From assembly GCF_030695035.1 (NCBI RefSeq), contig NZ_JAUYTT010000012.1, positions 62,001-126,000 on the forward strand: DNA of 64,000 nucleotides, read 5' to 3'. Every line of letters starts with the position of its first letter. The stretch's first letter is position 1. Source of the DNA: Frigidibacter sp. (GTDB lineage: Bacteria > Pseudomonadota > Alphaproteobacteria > Rhodobacterales > Rhodobacteraceae). Position numbers and translations under genes: made by a program. Below, piece after piece: positions 19,831-29,944 of this stretch. The notes under the pieces are model-generated. The model saw only the letters and a program-made list of their open reading frames with translations. It was not told the DNA's origin and made no database searches.

Positions 19831-21563
19831 ACCTCCACCCAGACCGCAAACCCAACTCCTTCAGTCTCGAACCCCAGATCCGGCGCGCGCATCGCCTCCT
19901 CTGTGCCCGCACCCGGCCCGAACCGAGCCGCCACGATCAGCCGCCCCGCCGCGAACGGCCATTCGGCGCGCAGCGCCCGATCCCCGGTACGCGTGACAAC
20001 CGGATCTCCCGCCCGCCCCGACTTCAGCAAGGGCACGATCAGCCCCGCCCGCAGCTCCAGCAGCTGCGTCGTCAGCTCCCGCCATTCCGCCGCCCGCGCG
20101 CTCCCGCTCTCGGCAAAGGGCCGCGAGGCATCACGGGTGGCGGGGTCGAGCGGATCGGGCGCGCGTTCCGCAAAGCCCTTGAACCCGGCGAATTCCTTGG
20201 CGCGGCCCTCGCGCAGCGCCTTCGCCAGATCGCCGTGGAAATCGGCGAAGAACAGGAACGGCGCGCGCGAGCCCTCCTCCTCGCCCATGAACAGCAGCGG
20301 CGTGAAGGGCGCGCACAGCAGCAGCGCATGGGCCACCTGCAGCGGAGCGTCGTCGGCAAGCGCCGTCAGCCTCTCGCCAAGCGCCCGGTTGCCGGTCTGG
20401 TCATGGTTCTGGTTGAAGTTGATGAAGGTCGGCCAGGGCAGATGGTGCGACGGCTCCCCCCGCCGGTCCTCGGTGCCGGGGCGAGGCTGCCCCTGCTCGA
20501 CATAGCCGCCTTCCAGCGCCAGGCACAGATCGGCCATCGGATCGACGGCATAGGGCGCGTAATAGGCCTCATCTTCGCCGGTCAGCAGGCAGTGGATGGC
20601 GTGGTGGTAATCGTCGTTCCACTCGCCGGTATAGAGCCCAGCCTCGGGCTCATGCAGGCGGGTAATGTTGCGGTTGTCCTCGGTGGTCAGGTGGATCGGC
20701 CGGCCCAGATCGGCCGCGCGGACCCTTTGCGCCAGCTCCACCAGCAGCTCCGGCTCCGAGGGGTCCTCGATCTGGTCGGTGGCATCCAGCCGCAACCCAT
20801 CGAGCCGGTATTCGGTGAGCCAGTAAAGCGCATTCTCGATGAAGAACGCCCGCACCGGCGGATCAGCATAGTCGATGCCCGCGCCCCAGGGCGTATGCCG
20901 CTGCTTGTCGAAGAACTCCGGCGCGTAGTCATGCAGATAGGCGCCATCCGGGCCGAAGTGGTTGTAGACCACGTCGAGCAGCACCATGATCCCATGGCCT
21001 TGCGCCGCCGCGACCAGCGCCTTCAGGTCCTCCGGGCACCCATAGCCCCGGTGCGGCGCATAGGGCAGCACCCCGTCATAGCCCCAGCCATGCGCGCCGG
21101 TGAACTGCCCCACCGGCAGGATCTCGATGGCCGTGATGCCGAGCGTGGCAAGGTCCGGCAGACGGCGCGCGGCGGCGGCGAAGGTGCCTTCCCGCGTGAA
21201 GGTGCCGATATGCAGCTCATAGATCACCGCCTCTTCCCAGGGCCGCCCGGCCCAGGGCTTTTGCCACCGAAATCCGCGCGGATCGACCAGCAAGGACGCC
21301 CCATGCACATCCACCGCCTGCGCCCGCGCCGCCGGGTCGGGGCGGAAGGCGCCGTCGATGACGAAGCCATACTCGGCGCCCGCCTCTGCCGCCGCCTCGC
21401 CGCGCCAGAAGCCATCCGATTGGCGCTGAAGCGGCGTGTCAGTCTCGCCAACCCTGACCGCCACTTCTGCCACGGACGGCGCCCCGAGGCCGAACCGCCA
21501 GCGCCCATTCCCCAGTGGCTCCGCCCCCCAACTGCGCGGGAAATGCAGCGCCTCGCCGGTCAT
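19827..21563 (-). CDS. treZ: Malto-oligosyltrehalose trehalohydrolase
   Basis: GH13 enzyme releasing trehalose from maltooligosyl trehalose made by TreY. The N-terminal sandwich starts near FPRSWGAEPLGNGRWRF; barrel motifs are VIYELHIGTFTREGTF, DVVYNHFGPDG, YRLDGLRLDATDQIEDP (nucleophile), HLTTEDNRNIT (acid) and NQNHDQTGNRA. The start at 21563 (MTGEALHF) gives 578 residues, the normal size. The frame is open for 92 more codons to 21839, but that part is not conserved-looking and crosses an AT-rich control region. Shine-Dalgarno support is weak, so GTG/other starts nearby are possible. First gene of treZ-treY. Confidence 0.92.
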   Translation of the reverse strand: MTGEALHFPRSWGAEPLGNGRWRFGLGAPSVAEVAVRVGETDTPLQRQSDGFWRGEAAAEAGAEYGFVIDGAFRPDPAARAQAVDVHGASLLVDPRGFRWQKPWAGRPWEEAVIYELHIGTFTREGTFAAAARRLPDLATLGITAIEILPVGQFTGAHGWGYDGVLPYAPHRGYGCPEDLKALVAAAQGHGIMVLLDVVYNHFGPDGAYLHDYAPEFFDKQRHTPWGAGIDYADPPVRAFFIENALYWLTEYRLDGLRLDATDQIEDPSEPELLVELAQRVRAADLGRPIHLTTEDNRNITRLHEPEAGLYTGEWNDDYHHAIHCLLTGEDEAYYAPYAVDPMADLCLALEGGYVEQGQPRPGTEDRRGEPSHHLPWPTFINFNQNHDQTGNRALGERLTALADDAPLQVAHALLLCAPFTPLLFMGEEEGSRAPFLFFADFHGDLAKALREGRAKEFAGFKGFAERAPDPLDPATRDASRPFAESGSARAAEWRELTTQLLELRAGLIVPLLKSGRAGDPVVTRTGDRALRAEWPFAAGRLIVAARFGPGAGTEEAMRAPDLGFETEGVGFAVWVEV

Positions 21564-21799
21564 GAGGGGGCGGGGATCGGCGGGGGCGTCGGTCAAGGGC
21601 GGCACTCCGGGAGCAGGGGAAAACAAGGGCGCGGCCCGGGCGGGCCCTGCCAGCCCGTCAAGAACCGGCCCCGAGGCTGATGGTTCCGGACGGCAGCGAA
21701 GTTTACCGACCTCGCCCGGATTTTCTGTACCCCGGACTGAAGGCGCGATGGAGCGCGACTCCCTTGCGGCGACATCCTCCGCGAGCCTTTTGAGCCAAG

Positions 21800-21827
21800 A
21801 ATCTGATTTCCAATTAAATATCAGATT
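21800..21827. promoter_or_regulatory. AT-rich interrupted inverted repeat upstream of treZ
   Basis: AATCTGAT (21800-21807) is matched by ATCAGATT (21820-21827) across 12 AT-rich bases. It lies in the 363-base space between treZ and the divergent AbrB-type gene, within an A/T-rich patch (about 21790-21860) that contrasts strongly with its surroundings and probably holds the promoters. The remaining part of the space shows no gene. Operator function is inferred. Confidence 0.4.
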
Positions 21828-21926
21828 GTTGCAGGACATTCTTCACAGATTACATCAACATCACCCCGCAACCCTCTCAAATCGCGCCCCTTGCATCCGC
21901 CCCCGCAACCGCGGACATCTTCCCGC

Positions 21927-22961
21927 ATGACCTACGCGCTCTCCCTCACCCGCCGCCGACTCCTCACCCTCCTCGCGGCGGCTGTCGGCGCCGCCCTCTT
22001 CGTCGCCCTCAGCCTGCCGCTGCCCTTCCTGCTTGGCCCGATGCTGGCCTGCCTGATCGTCGCGCTGGCGGGGGCACCGATGGCCGACATGGGCGCGGTA
22101 GGCGTCTTCATGCGCACCTTCCTCGGCGTTGCCATCGGCGCCACCGTCACGCCCGGAATGCTGGCCGCGCTGCCGAGCTACGGCATCACTTTGGCGGTGG
22201 TGCCCCTCTTCGTTCTGGCGATCGGCGCCGTCGGCTATCCGTTCTTCCGCAAGATGGGTTTCGACCACCCCACCGCCTTCTACTCCGCCATGCCCGGCGG
22301 GCTGCAGGACATGCTGGTCTTCGGTGCCGAGGCCGGGGGCGACGTGCGCGCCATGAGCCTGATCCACGCTACCCGCGTGCTGGTCATCGTCACCGCCGCG
22401 CCGGTGATCCTGCATCTGGCCTGGGGCGCGGACCTGACGCTGCCGCCGGGCATCCCCTTCAGCCAAGTGCCGCTTTATGAAATCGCGCTGATGGCGCTGG
22501 CGGGCCTGATCGGCTGGAAGGGCGGCGAGCGCATCGGCCTGTTCGGCGCCTCGATCCTTGGCCCGCTGATCCTAACCGCGGCGCTGAGCCTGTCGGGCAT
22601 CATCCACTCCCGCCCGCCGGCCGAGGTCATCATGGCCTCGCAATTCTTCATCGGCATCGCGGTCGGCGCCAAATATTCCGGCATCACCTGGCGAGAGCTG
22701 CGGGTAGATGTGGGCGCCGGCATCGCCTTCTCGCTGATGCTGGCCGCCATCTCTTTGGCGGTCTTCGCGCTGGTCAGCCTGCTGTCGGATGCGCCGCCGC
22801 TGGACCTGCTGCTGGCCTTCCTGCCCGGCGGGCAGGCGGAAATGGCGGTGATCGCCATCGTCGCCGGGGCCGATGTCGCCTTTGTGGTGGCGCATCACCT
22901 GCTGCGGATCTTCGTGGTGATCCTGCTAGCCCCCCTCATCGCGCGCTGGACGGGCCGCTAG
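21927..22961 (+). CDS. AbrB-family (ammonia monooxygenase-like) membrane protein
   Basis: 344 residues with about ten hydrophobic segments arranged as two similar halves, each beginning with a LLGPML/LFGASILGPLI-like motif; GGLQDMLVFGAEAGGD and LPGGQAEMAVIAIVAGAD are the paired signature loops of the AbrB/PF05145 family. These are inner-membrane proteins of uncertain substrate, sometimes proposed as transporters. The start at 21927 was chosen because a signal-like first helix follows directly; 12 further upstream codons are open. The stop overlaps the end of the convergent LysR gene by 4 bases. Confidence 0.88.
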   Translation: MTYALSLTRRRLLTLLAAAVGAALFVALSLPLPFLLGPMLACLIVALAGAPMADMGAVGVFMRTFLGVAIGATVTPGMLAALPSYGITLAVVPLFVLAIGAVGYPFFRKMGFDHPTAFYSAMPGGLQDMLVFGAEAGGDVRAMSLIHATRVLVIVTAAPVILHLAWGADLTLPPGIPFSQVPLYEIALMALAGLIGWKGGERIGLFGASILGPLILTAALSLSGIIHSRPPAEVIMASQFFIGIAVGAKYSGITWRELRVDVGAGIAFSLMLAAISLAVFALVSLLSDAPPLDLLLAFLPGGQAEMAVIAIVAGADVAFVVAHHLLRIFVVILLAPLIARWTGR

Positions 22962-23848
22962 CCCTCCTCCGCCTGCCTCACCAGCCAGTCGCGGAAGGCG
23001 CGGAAGCTTGCCCGCTCCTCGCTCCGCTCCGGCCAGCTCAGCGCATAGGGCCAGCGCCCGGGCATCGAACGGCGCGAGGCAAGGCGCAGCGCGCCGCTGG
23101 CAAGATCGGCGCCCACCAACACCTCTGGCACCAGCGCCGCGCCCATCCCGGCGCGCGCCGCCGCCAGCACCATCCCGAACTGCTCGAACCGCGCGCCGCG
23201 CAGGATGGTGATCGGGTCCATCCCGGCATCGAGGAACCAGTCCAGCCACAGGTTCGGCCGCGTCGCCTGTTGCAGCAGCGGCAGGCGTGCGAGGCCCGTA
23301 TCCTCCAGCAGATCCCCGCCCGGCAGCAGCCCCGGCGCGGCCACCACCACCAGCCGTTCGGGCACCAGCACGGCAGAGCGCAGCCCCGGCCGCGGCGGGC
23401 CGCGCAGCACCGCGAGGTCAACGGGGGCGCGGTCGAAATCCACCGGCTCCAGCGTCGCGGTCATGTCGAAGGTCACATCGGGCGCGCCGGCGGCGAAGCG
23501 GCGCAGCCGCGGGATCAGCCAGATCGCCCCGAAGGTCGGCAGCGCCGCGATGCGCAGCACCTCGGAATGCCCGCCAAAGGACATCACCGTCAGCGCCGCG
23601 GCATCGAGATCGGCGAGGATCCGCCCCGCCCCCGGCAGCATCGCCCGCCCGGCATCGGACAGGATCAGCCGCTGCCGCACCCGGTGAAAGAGGCGCACCC
23701 CCAGCCGCGCCTCGAGGCTGTTGAGCGACCGGCTGACCGCGCTTTGCGTCAGGCCAAGGGCGGCGGCGGCCCGGGTGGTGGACCCGGTTTCCGCCGCCTG
23801 CACGAAGGCCTGCAATTCGGGCAGCGTGGGGGTGTAGGCATGGCGCAT
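22958..23848 (-). CDS. LysR-family regulator, probably of gcdH
   Basis: 296 residues. The N-terminal helix-turn-helix (LPELQAFVQAAETGSTTRAAAALGLTQSAVSRSLNSLEARLG, about 9-51) is LysR type, and the effector-binding domain follows from about 90, in the style of GcvA-like regulators (VPERLVVVAAPGLLPGG...). It is divergently transcribed from gcdH across 129 bases containing a T-N11-A motif, the normal arrangement for a LysR activator of the neighbouring gene, here glutaryl-CoA dehydrogenase. The control of gcdH is inferred from position. Confidence 0.9.
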   Translation of the reverse strand: MRHAYTPTLPELQAFVQAAETGSTTRAAAALGLTQSAVSRSLNSLEARLGVRLFHRVRQRLILSDAGRAMLPGAGRILADLDAAALTVMSFGGHSEVLRIAALPTFGAIWLIPRLRRFAAGAPDVTFDMTATLEPVDFDRAPVDLAVLRGPPRPGLRSAVLVPERLVVVAAPGLLPGGDLLEDTGLARLPLLQQATRPNLWLDWFLDAGMDPITILRGARFEQFGMVLAAARAGMGAALVPEVLVGADLASGALRLASRRSMPGRWPYALSWPERSEERASFRAFRDWLVRQAEEG

Positions 23849-23862
23849 GGCGGGTCCGGTTG

Positions 23863-23877
23863 ATGAGTTTGGCTCAT
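23863..23877. promoter_or_regulatory. LysR-type T-N11-A operator
   Basis: ATGAG-TTTGG-CTCAT is a perfect palindrome with 5-base arms; it contains TGAGTTTGGCTCA (T-N11-A), the LysR consensus shape. It lies 15 bases upstream of the LysR gene start and about 100 bases before gcdH, so it could both repress the regulator and position activation of gcdH. Confidence 0.6.
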
Positions 23878-23977
23878 GACCCTGTAAAGCCTATTCATTT
23901 GAACCCGGCAAGCGGCGGGGCTAAAAGGAACCAACGCGGCGCGCAGGCGCCTGCACCCGTAAACCCCGGAGACCGCC

Positions 23978-25207
<1,230 letters not shown>

Positions 25208-25256
25208 ACCCTGCCAATCGTTCTGGTCCAAATATCCCGGGGGGAGTCCGAAGGAC

Positions 25257-25280
25257 GGGGGGCAGAGCCCCCCTCTTTTT
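25257..25280 (+). terminator. Rho-independent terminator of gcdH
   Basis: GGGGGGC (25257-25263), loop AGA, GCCCCCC (25267-25273), followed directly by TCTTTTT. A perfect 7-base GC stem with a T tract, 49 bases beyond the gcdH stop; it lies just before the end of the convergent glycosyltransferase gene. Confidence 0.9.
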
Positions 25281-25301
25281 CTTCCTGGCGGGCAGCGCCC
25301 C

Positions 25302-26219
25302 CTAGACCAGCCCCGTGAACCGCTCCGGCAGCCGGTACAGCTCCTTGCTGCGCCCGCCGCCGAAGAACCAGTGCCCGCCGGGGGTGACCTCGCGCTTCTC
25401 CTCGACCATCCGGGTGCGGAACTCGGCGAAGTCCACCGTCTCGGCCACCGGCTCCAGCTTGGACAGCTTCAGGAAGCTTTCGGCATCCCGTTCCCAGATC
25501 GACCGGCGGGGCTTGCCCTCGGTGGTCTCGGCCTCCTGCACCTTCATCTGGCGGCGGCTTTCCAGCCGGGCGAGGGTGATGTCATGGCTGACGAAGCGCA
25601 TGTGGATCAGGTAGAGGTTCGGGTCCACCCCGCGCTTGTTGATGCTGCACGAATGCCCGCCGGGCGAGAACATCAGCGGCACCCGGGTGATGCAGGGCTT
25701 GGAGTAGTTGGCGTTCAGGCGGAACAGCCGCCGTCGCGACAGCACGGTTGCGCCATCCTCCAGCGGCTCGGGCTCCAGATCGGGGTTGTGGATGATCTCC
25801 AGCCCCAGCGGGCAGGCGACCTGCGGCACCTGACGGCGCGGCAGGCCGTTGAGGTAGGTCAGCAGGTCGGGCGCCACGAGGGGATCGACCAGAACCACCT
25901 CATCGACATCGCCGCAGATGACCCAGTTATGATAGCGCAGCAGGCCATTGGTGAAATTCGACAACAGCTCCCACCGGCGGCGGTCGAACTTGGTGCGGGT
26001 CGCGTCATAGGGCACGTTGATGACATTGGCCCCGGCGGCGATCTCGCGGATCTCGGGGTCGTTGCCATGGCTGAGAACGTAGAGGTTTTCGCGGCCCAGC
26101 AGCCCGCCGTAATAGGCCAGCCAGCGGCGCAGGAAGAAGTGGTCGTTCTTGACCATCGTCACCGCGGCGCCGGGCGCCTTGGTCGCGTCGATGATGCCGC
26201 CCGCCGATGTCTCAGCCAT
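25302..26219 (-). CDS. Glycosyltransferase family 2-like protein (PF13704-like), paralogue 1
   Basis: 305 residues from MAETSAGG. The GT-A style core has VTMVKNDHFFLRRWLAYY, LYVLSHGNDP and the metal-binding stretch VICGDVDEVVLVDP; the C-terminal tail ends GGGRSKELYRLPERF. It is clearly homologous to the product at 31971-32861 (same DVDE site and GGGRS-x-E-x-YRLPERF tail). Such proteins transfer sugars, but donor and acceptor are unknown. The frame is open far upstream across the neighbouring gene on the other strand; that part is not coding. Divergent from the glycosyltransferase-methyltransferase gene, 168 bases away. Confidence 0.85.
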   Translation of the reverse strand: MAETSAGGIIDATKAPGAAVTMVKNDHFFLRRWLAYYGGLLGRENLYVLSHGNDPEIREIAAGANVINVPYDATRTKFDRRRWELLSNFTNGLLRYHNWVICGDVDEVVLVDPLVAPDLLTYLNGLPRRQVPQVACPLGLEIIHNPDLEPEPLEDGATVLSRRRLFRLNANYSKPCITRVPLMFSPGGHSCSINKRGVDPNLYLIHMRFVSHDITLARLESRRQMKVQEAETTEGKPRRSIWERDAESFLKLSKLEPVAETVDFAEFRTRMVEEKREVTPGGHWFFGGGRSKELYRLPERFTGLV

Positions 26220-26387
26220 GCCCGCCGCCCCGTTTCCGCTTTTGCGCAGAATGGCATAGCGGCTGCGGGCGGGCAATGGCGGCCAGCCTTGCTGCATCGC
26301 GGCAGTTGCCCGAGCCGGGGCCGCATGGTAGTTTGACGGCAAGGTGCCGCGGCAGATGGCACCGTCGCAGGGCAAGCTGGGGGCAAC

Positions 26388-28241
26388 ATGGTGGCCGGGA
26401 CAAAGCGCACGGCCAAGGCAATGCCCGGGACGGCCGGTTCCGGGCCCGCGGCGGCCCTCAAGACGGCGCCTGCCCGGACCACCGCCAACACCGCTCCCCG
26501 ATCCGCCGCGCCCAAGGCCCTGCCTGCGGAGGACAAGCCGAACGCGGTAGCCGCCAAGGGGCCCTCGCGGGTGCTGCTGTCCTCGCTGCGCAACGAGGCG
26601 CCGGTGCTGCTGGAATGGGTCGCCTATCACCGCGCCATCGGCTTCGACCGCATCGTCATCGCCCATAACGACTGCACCGACGGGTCGGCCGAGTTGCTGG
26701 CGGCGCTGGAGGCCATCGGCTGGGTGACGGCGCTCGACAACGCGGTCAGCACCAGCGAGGCGCCGCAACGGATGGCGGCGGCGCGGCTGATGGACTCGGG
26801 TGCGCTGCAGGACGGGGACTGGGCGATCTGGCTGGATCTGGACGAGTTCCTGAACATCCATGTCGGCGACCGCACCCTGACTGCGCTGCTGGAGCGGATC
26901 GGCCCGGCGAAAGCGCTGCTGATCCCCTGGCGGCTGTTTGGTGACAGCGGCATGGGCGGGTTGCCGACCCGCTTTGTCGTGGATGCCTTCACGATGGCCT
27001 CGGCTGCCGGGCTGGACGAGAACCGCACCATCAAGACGCTGTTCCGCTTTGGCCCGCAGATCGCCGCGCTGGACATCCACCGCCCGACGCTGGCGGAGGG
27101 CGGCCCGCTCGGCTGGGATGAGGCGCTGACCGCCACCGGCAACCCGGTAGAGCAAAGCTATATCCCGCACCAGAACTGGCTGGCGGGGATGAGCACGCGG
27201 AATTACACGCGGATGTCGGGCGCCGATTTCGGCTGGGATCTGGCGCAGATCAATCACTATTCGGTCCGCACCCGCGCCTATTTCCACCTCAAGCGGCTGC
27301 GCGGGCGCGGCTATGCCTCGGCGGCAGCGGGCAGCAAGCGGCCCCGGCATACCGATGACCTGTTCGATACGCTGAACCAGAATGTCGAGCGCGATGACAG
27401 CATCCTGCACTGGCGCGACAAGGTCACCCGGCTGATGGCCGAGGCGGCAGATGATCCGCGTGTGGCAGCGGCGCTGGACGTGGTCGAGGCGCGCATGACG
27501 CAGAACGCGAAGCTTGCAGCCGCGGCCGCGGCAGAGGCGGCGGCAGAGAGTAATGAGTGTGACGGGACCGAGGATCTGCCCGGCAAGACAGACCCGATCC
27601 CGTCTTTGTTGGAGGGGACAGACATGGACGACACAGAGGTGATCACCCAGACGGGCGAAGATTTCCGCCCGGTGATGTGGTTTCCAGACGAGGTGAAAGA
27701 CTTCGTGCAAGAGCGCTACCGCGCCGCGGGCTGTATCCTTGAATATGGGGCCGGCGGCTCGACCGTCTTCGCCGCGGGCGAGACCGGCGCACAGATCCTG
27801 AGCATCGAGAGCGACCGGGACTGGGCCGCGAAGATTTCGGGCTATCTGGAGCGCGAGGGCCTTTCCCGGCCGGGCGTGGAAATCCGCTGGGTGGATATCG
27901 GGCCGACCGGCCCCTGGGGCAAGCCGACCAGAGCGCGGGACTGGGGCAAGTTCCACAGCTACCCGACGCAGCCCTGGCACGATGCGGGCTTCGATCCCGA
28001 TCTGGTGCTGATCGACGGGCGCTTCCGGCTTGGATGCCTTGTCGCGGCGGCGCTGCATTGCCGGCGGCCGATGACGGTGCTGATTGACGATTACGCGGGG
28101 CGCCCGCCCTACCACCGGGCCGAGGCGATCCTTCCGCTGACCCGGATGATCGGCCATATGGCGCAGTTCGATCTGGAGCCCCGGGCGTTTACCAATGCCG
28201 AGTTCGCCCGGATGCTGCCGTGGTTCTTTACGGTGGAATGA
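26388..28241 (+). CDS. Two-domain protein: glycosyltransferase (PF13704-like) plus methyltransferase-like domain
   Basis: 617 residues. After an Ala/Pro/Lys-rich N terminus (1-58) comes a glycosyltransferase domain (about 60-340): LSSLRNEAPVLLEWVAYHR, NDCTDGSAELL and the metal motif DLDEFLNIHVGD (Asp150-Glu153). An Ala/Glu-rich linker (376-390) joins a Rossmann domain (about 430-617) with the glycine-rich LEYGAGGST (451-459) and DLVLIDGRFR, resembling class I methyltransferases. An internal ATG at residue 413 has its own strong ribosome site, so the second domain may also be made alone. Substrates unknown. The related 655-residue protein at 32972-34939 has the same plan. Confidence 0.82.
   Translation: MVAGTKRTAKAMPGTAGSGPAAALKTAPARTTANTAPRSAAPKALPAEDKPNAVAAKGPSRVLLSSLRNEAPVLLEWVAYHRAIGFDRIVIAHNDCTDGSAELLAALEAIGWVTALDNAVSTSEAPQRMAAARLMDSGALQDGDWAIWLDLDEFLNIHVGDRTLTALLERIGPAKALLIPWRLFGDSGMGGLPTRFVVDAFTMASAAGLDENRTIKTLFRFGPQIAALDIHRPTLAEGGPLGWDEALTATGNPVEQSYIPHQNWLAGMSTRNYTRMSGADFGWDLAQINHYSVRTRAYFHLKRLRGRGYASAAAGSKRPRHTDDLFDTLNQNVERDDSILHWRDKVTRLMAEAADDPRVAAALDVVEARMTQNAKLAAAAAAEAAAESNECDGTEDLPGKTDPIPSLLEGTDMDDTEVITQTGEDFRPVMWFPDEVKDFVQERYRAAGCILEYGAGGSTVFAAGETGAQILSIESDRDWAAKISGYLEREGLSRPGVEIRWVDIGPTGPWGKPTRARDWGKFHSYPTQPWHDAGFDPDLVLIDGRFRLGCLVAAALHCRRPMTVLIDDYAGRPPYHRAEAILPLTRMIGHMAQFDLEPRAFTNAEFARMLPWFFTVE
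27611..27626 (+). promoter_or_regulatory. Internal ribosome site and ATG inside the glycosyltransferase-methyltransferase gene
   Basis: GGAGGGG (27611-27617) sits 6 bases before an in-frame ATG at 27624 (residue 413 of the 617-residue product), exactly between the linker and the methyltransferase-like domain. It is a better Shine-Dalgarno than that of the full-length start. Initiation here would give a 205-residue stand-alone second domain. Confidence 0.55.
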
Positions 28242-28253
28242 CGGCCCGCAAGC

Positions 28254-28280
28254 GGCCCCGGGGCAGCTGATCCCGGGGCT
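28254..28280. terminator. GC hairpin between convergent genes
   Basis: GCCCCGGG (28255-28262) pairs with CCCGGGGC (28272-28279) across a 9-base loop, in the 50-base space between the stops of two convergent genes. A two-way terminator is plausible, but there is no clear T tract on either side. Confidence 0.4.
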
Positions 28281-28291
28281 GGCGCGTCGCG

Positions 28292-29104
28292 CTATTCCTC
28301 CAGCGCGGCGGCGGCGTCGATGCCCACCTGCTCGCACATCCGCGCGGCATAGCTGCCCGGCAGCGGCGCGTTCTTGCGCCAGTAGGGCTTGGTGCCGTTG
28401 GTGTAGAGATGCACCGAAAGCGTGGCATCGGTGAAATGCCCCTCGACCCGGCCATAGGGGTCGTAGAACACGTCATTGAGCTGGAACGGCACCGGGTAGA
28501 GCACCTCGCGCGGGGCGGCCTTCTCGAAATCGCCGGTCTTCTTGGCGAAATGGGTGAAGGCCTGCGGGCCGAAGGCGGTGCGCTCCACCTCATAGATGCG
28601 GATCGAGAGCGGGACGGACTGGTCCAGCGCGTCCATCTTCTTGCGCAGGCGTTTGGGCCACCATTCGGGATAGGCGGGCAGGTTGTCGTAATAATCCAGC
28701 AACTGGTCCATCAGTTCGCACTCTTGCGGCAGGCCCACCACGCCGCAGTTCAGCGCGCCGATCATGCCATGGCCGCCGAAGACATAGTCCATGTCCTCGG
28801 GGAAGGGCCGGTGGCAGAAGGCGTCGCAATCGATCCAGATCGCGCCGGTCTTCTTGATCATCTTGTAACGGAACACGTTCGACAGGAACGAGGGCGAGGT
28901 TTCCTTCACCACCTTCATGTCGATATCCATGATGTCCGAGGCGGGGCGCAGCTCCACACCTTCCGGCGCATTCTTCACGTCATCGGTGCAATAGAGCGTG
29001 GTCGGATGCCCCTGCAGCAGATGTGACTTGAGGCAGAGCTGGTTGAGGTAATGCAGGCGCTCGCCGATCCACAGCGAGGCGACCGGGCGTCGGGTCAGTT
29101 CCAT
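28292..29104 (-). CDS. DXD sugar transferase-like protein
   Basis: 270 residues, likely cytoplasmic. VASLWIGERLHYLNQLCLKSHLLQGH at the start and FRYKMIKKTGAIWIDCDAFCHRPF around residue 80-105 resemble the GT32/capsule-type sugar transferases with a D-x-D metal site (Asp-Cys-Asp). NVFRY and GALNCGVVGLP fit that fold. Donor and acceptor unknown. It is the last gene of the minus-strand cluster, 72 bases after the SGNH gene. Confidence 0.72.
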   Translation of the reverse strand: MELTRRPVASLWIGERLHYLNQLCLKSHLLQGHPTTLYCTDDVKNAPEGVELRPASDIMDIDMKVVKETSPSFLSNVFRYKMIKKTGAIWIDCDAFCHRPFPEDMDYVFGGHGMIGALNCGVVGLPQECELMDQLLDYYDNLPAYPEWWPKRLRKKMDALDQSVPLSIRIYEVERTAFGPQAFTHFAKKTGDFEKAAPREVLYPVPFQLNDVFYDPYGRVEGHFTDATLSVHLYTNGTKPYWRKNAPLPGSYAARMCEQVGIDAAAALEE

Positions 29105-29176
29105 CTATAAGCGTCCTTCCTGTCCAGTGTCGCCCTGCGGGTCTTGCGGGCCAAGGCGTAGCATCTGCGTGCATCT

Positions 29177-29944
29177 CTATGCCGCCTGTTCGTCGGTTTT
29201 GCGAAGCGGTGCAAGCGCCCGCATCAGGCTTGCCAGCACCAGCCGGCCATAAGCCCCATTCTTGTGCGTGCTGTCGCCGCGCTCGGCGGCGTGGCGCGTT
29301 GCATAGGCGGCGGCGGTAAAGCAGCCCTGGGTCACGCTGCGCTCGGCCTGCGGCAACAGGGTGATGCCGTCTTCGGCCATCACCTCGCGGATCAGTGCCC
29401 ATATCGCGGCGCGCTCGGCAGCGGTGCCGTGGACGGCATCGGGGCAACGGTCCAGAAATTCGGTGCTGATCCCCTCGGTCGGGAAGGAGACCGGCGCGAA
29501 GAATATCTGCGCCCGGCCCTGCGCCGCGAAGGCCTGCGCAAAGCCAAAGGCGCGCTGGTCGGCCAGATGCGCGCGGATGATCTCGCGCCGCACCCCGGTG
29601 GAGAGGAAAAGGTCGGGGTGCCGGGCGCGGTGCAGGAACTCGGCAAAGAGCATGTTGACCCGGGTGCGCGCGCCCATGAACAAGATCGCGTCGAAATCGT
29701 CGGGGCGCAGCAGGCGGCGGCCGCGGGCGTTGACGGCCGCGAAGCGGTTCGCGGTCACCTCATCCTCCGGGACCAGCGCGCCGCCCTGCAGGCCGATCAT
29801 GCGAAAGCGGTTGCCGACGGTGCCCCAAAACTCCAGATCGACCTGCGGGCCTGCGGGATCGCGCCCCTTCAGCGCATAGCGGATGCTGGCGATATGGCTG
29901 TCGCCGAAGATGCACAGGCGGATCGGTTCACTTGGCAAAGGCAC
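29177..29944 (-). CDS. SGNH/GDSL hydrolase-like protein
   Basis: About 255 residues. IRLCIFGDSHIASIRYAL carries the GDSH form of the block I nucleophile motif, and DSTHKNGAYG near the C terminus fits the block V Asp-x-x-His. Such enzymes often add or remove acyl groups on glycans. No signal peptide is visible, so a cytoplasmic substrate is likely. Start: a GTG at 29944, 7 bases after AGAGGAG and overlapping the end of the GSCFA gene by 17 bases, is best supported; an ATG at 29971 is the alternative. Confidence 0.72.
   Translation of the reverse strand: MPLPSEPIRLCIFGDSHIASIRYALKGRDPAGPQVDLEFWGTVGNRFRMIGLQGGALVPEDEVTANRFAAVNARGRRLLRPDDFDAILFMGARTRVNMLFAEFLHRARHPDLFLSTGVRREIIRAHLADQRAFGFAQAFAAQGRAQIFFAPVSFPTEGISTEFLDRCPDAVHGTAAERAAIWALIREVMAEDGITLLPQAERSVTQGCFTAAAYATRHAAERGDSTHKNGAYGRLVLASLMRALAPLRKTDEQAA

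Noticed and set aside
26220-28337. Minus-strand upstream extension giving a 1011-codon frame ahead of the first glycosyltransferase
   Set aside because: The extension is antisense to the glycosyltransferase-methyltransferase gene; homology to the paralogue starts only near 26219.
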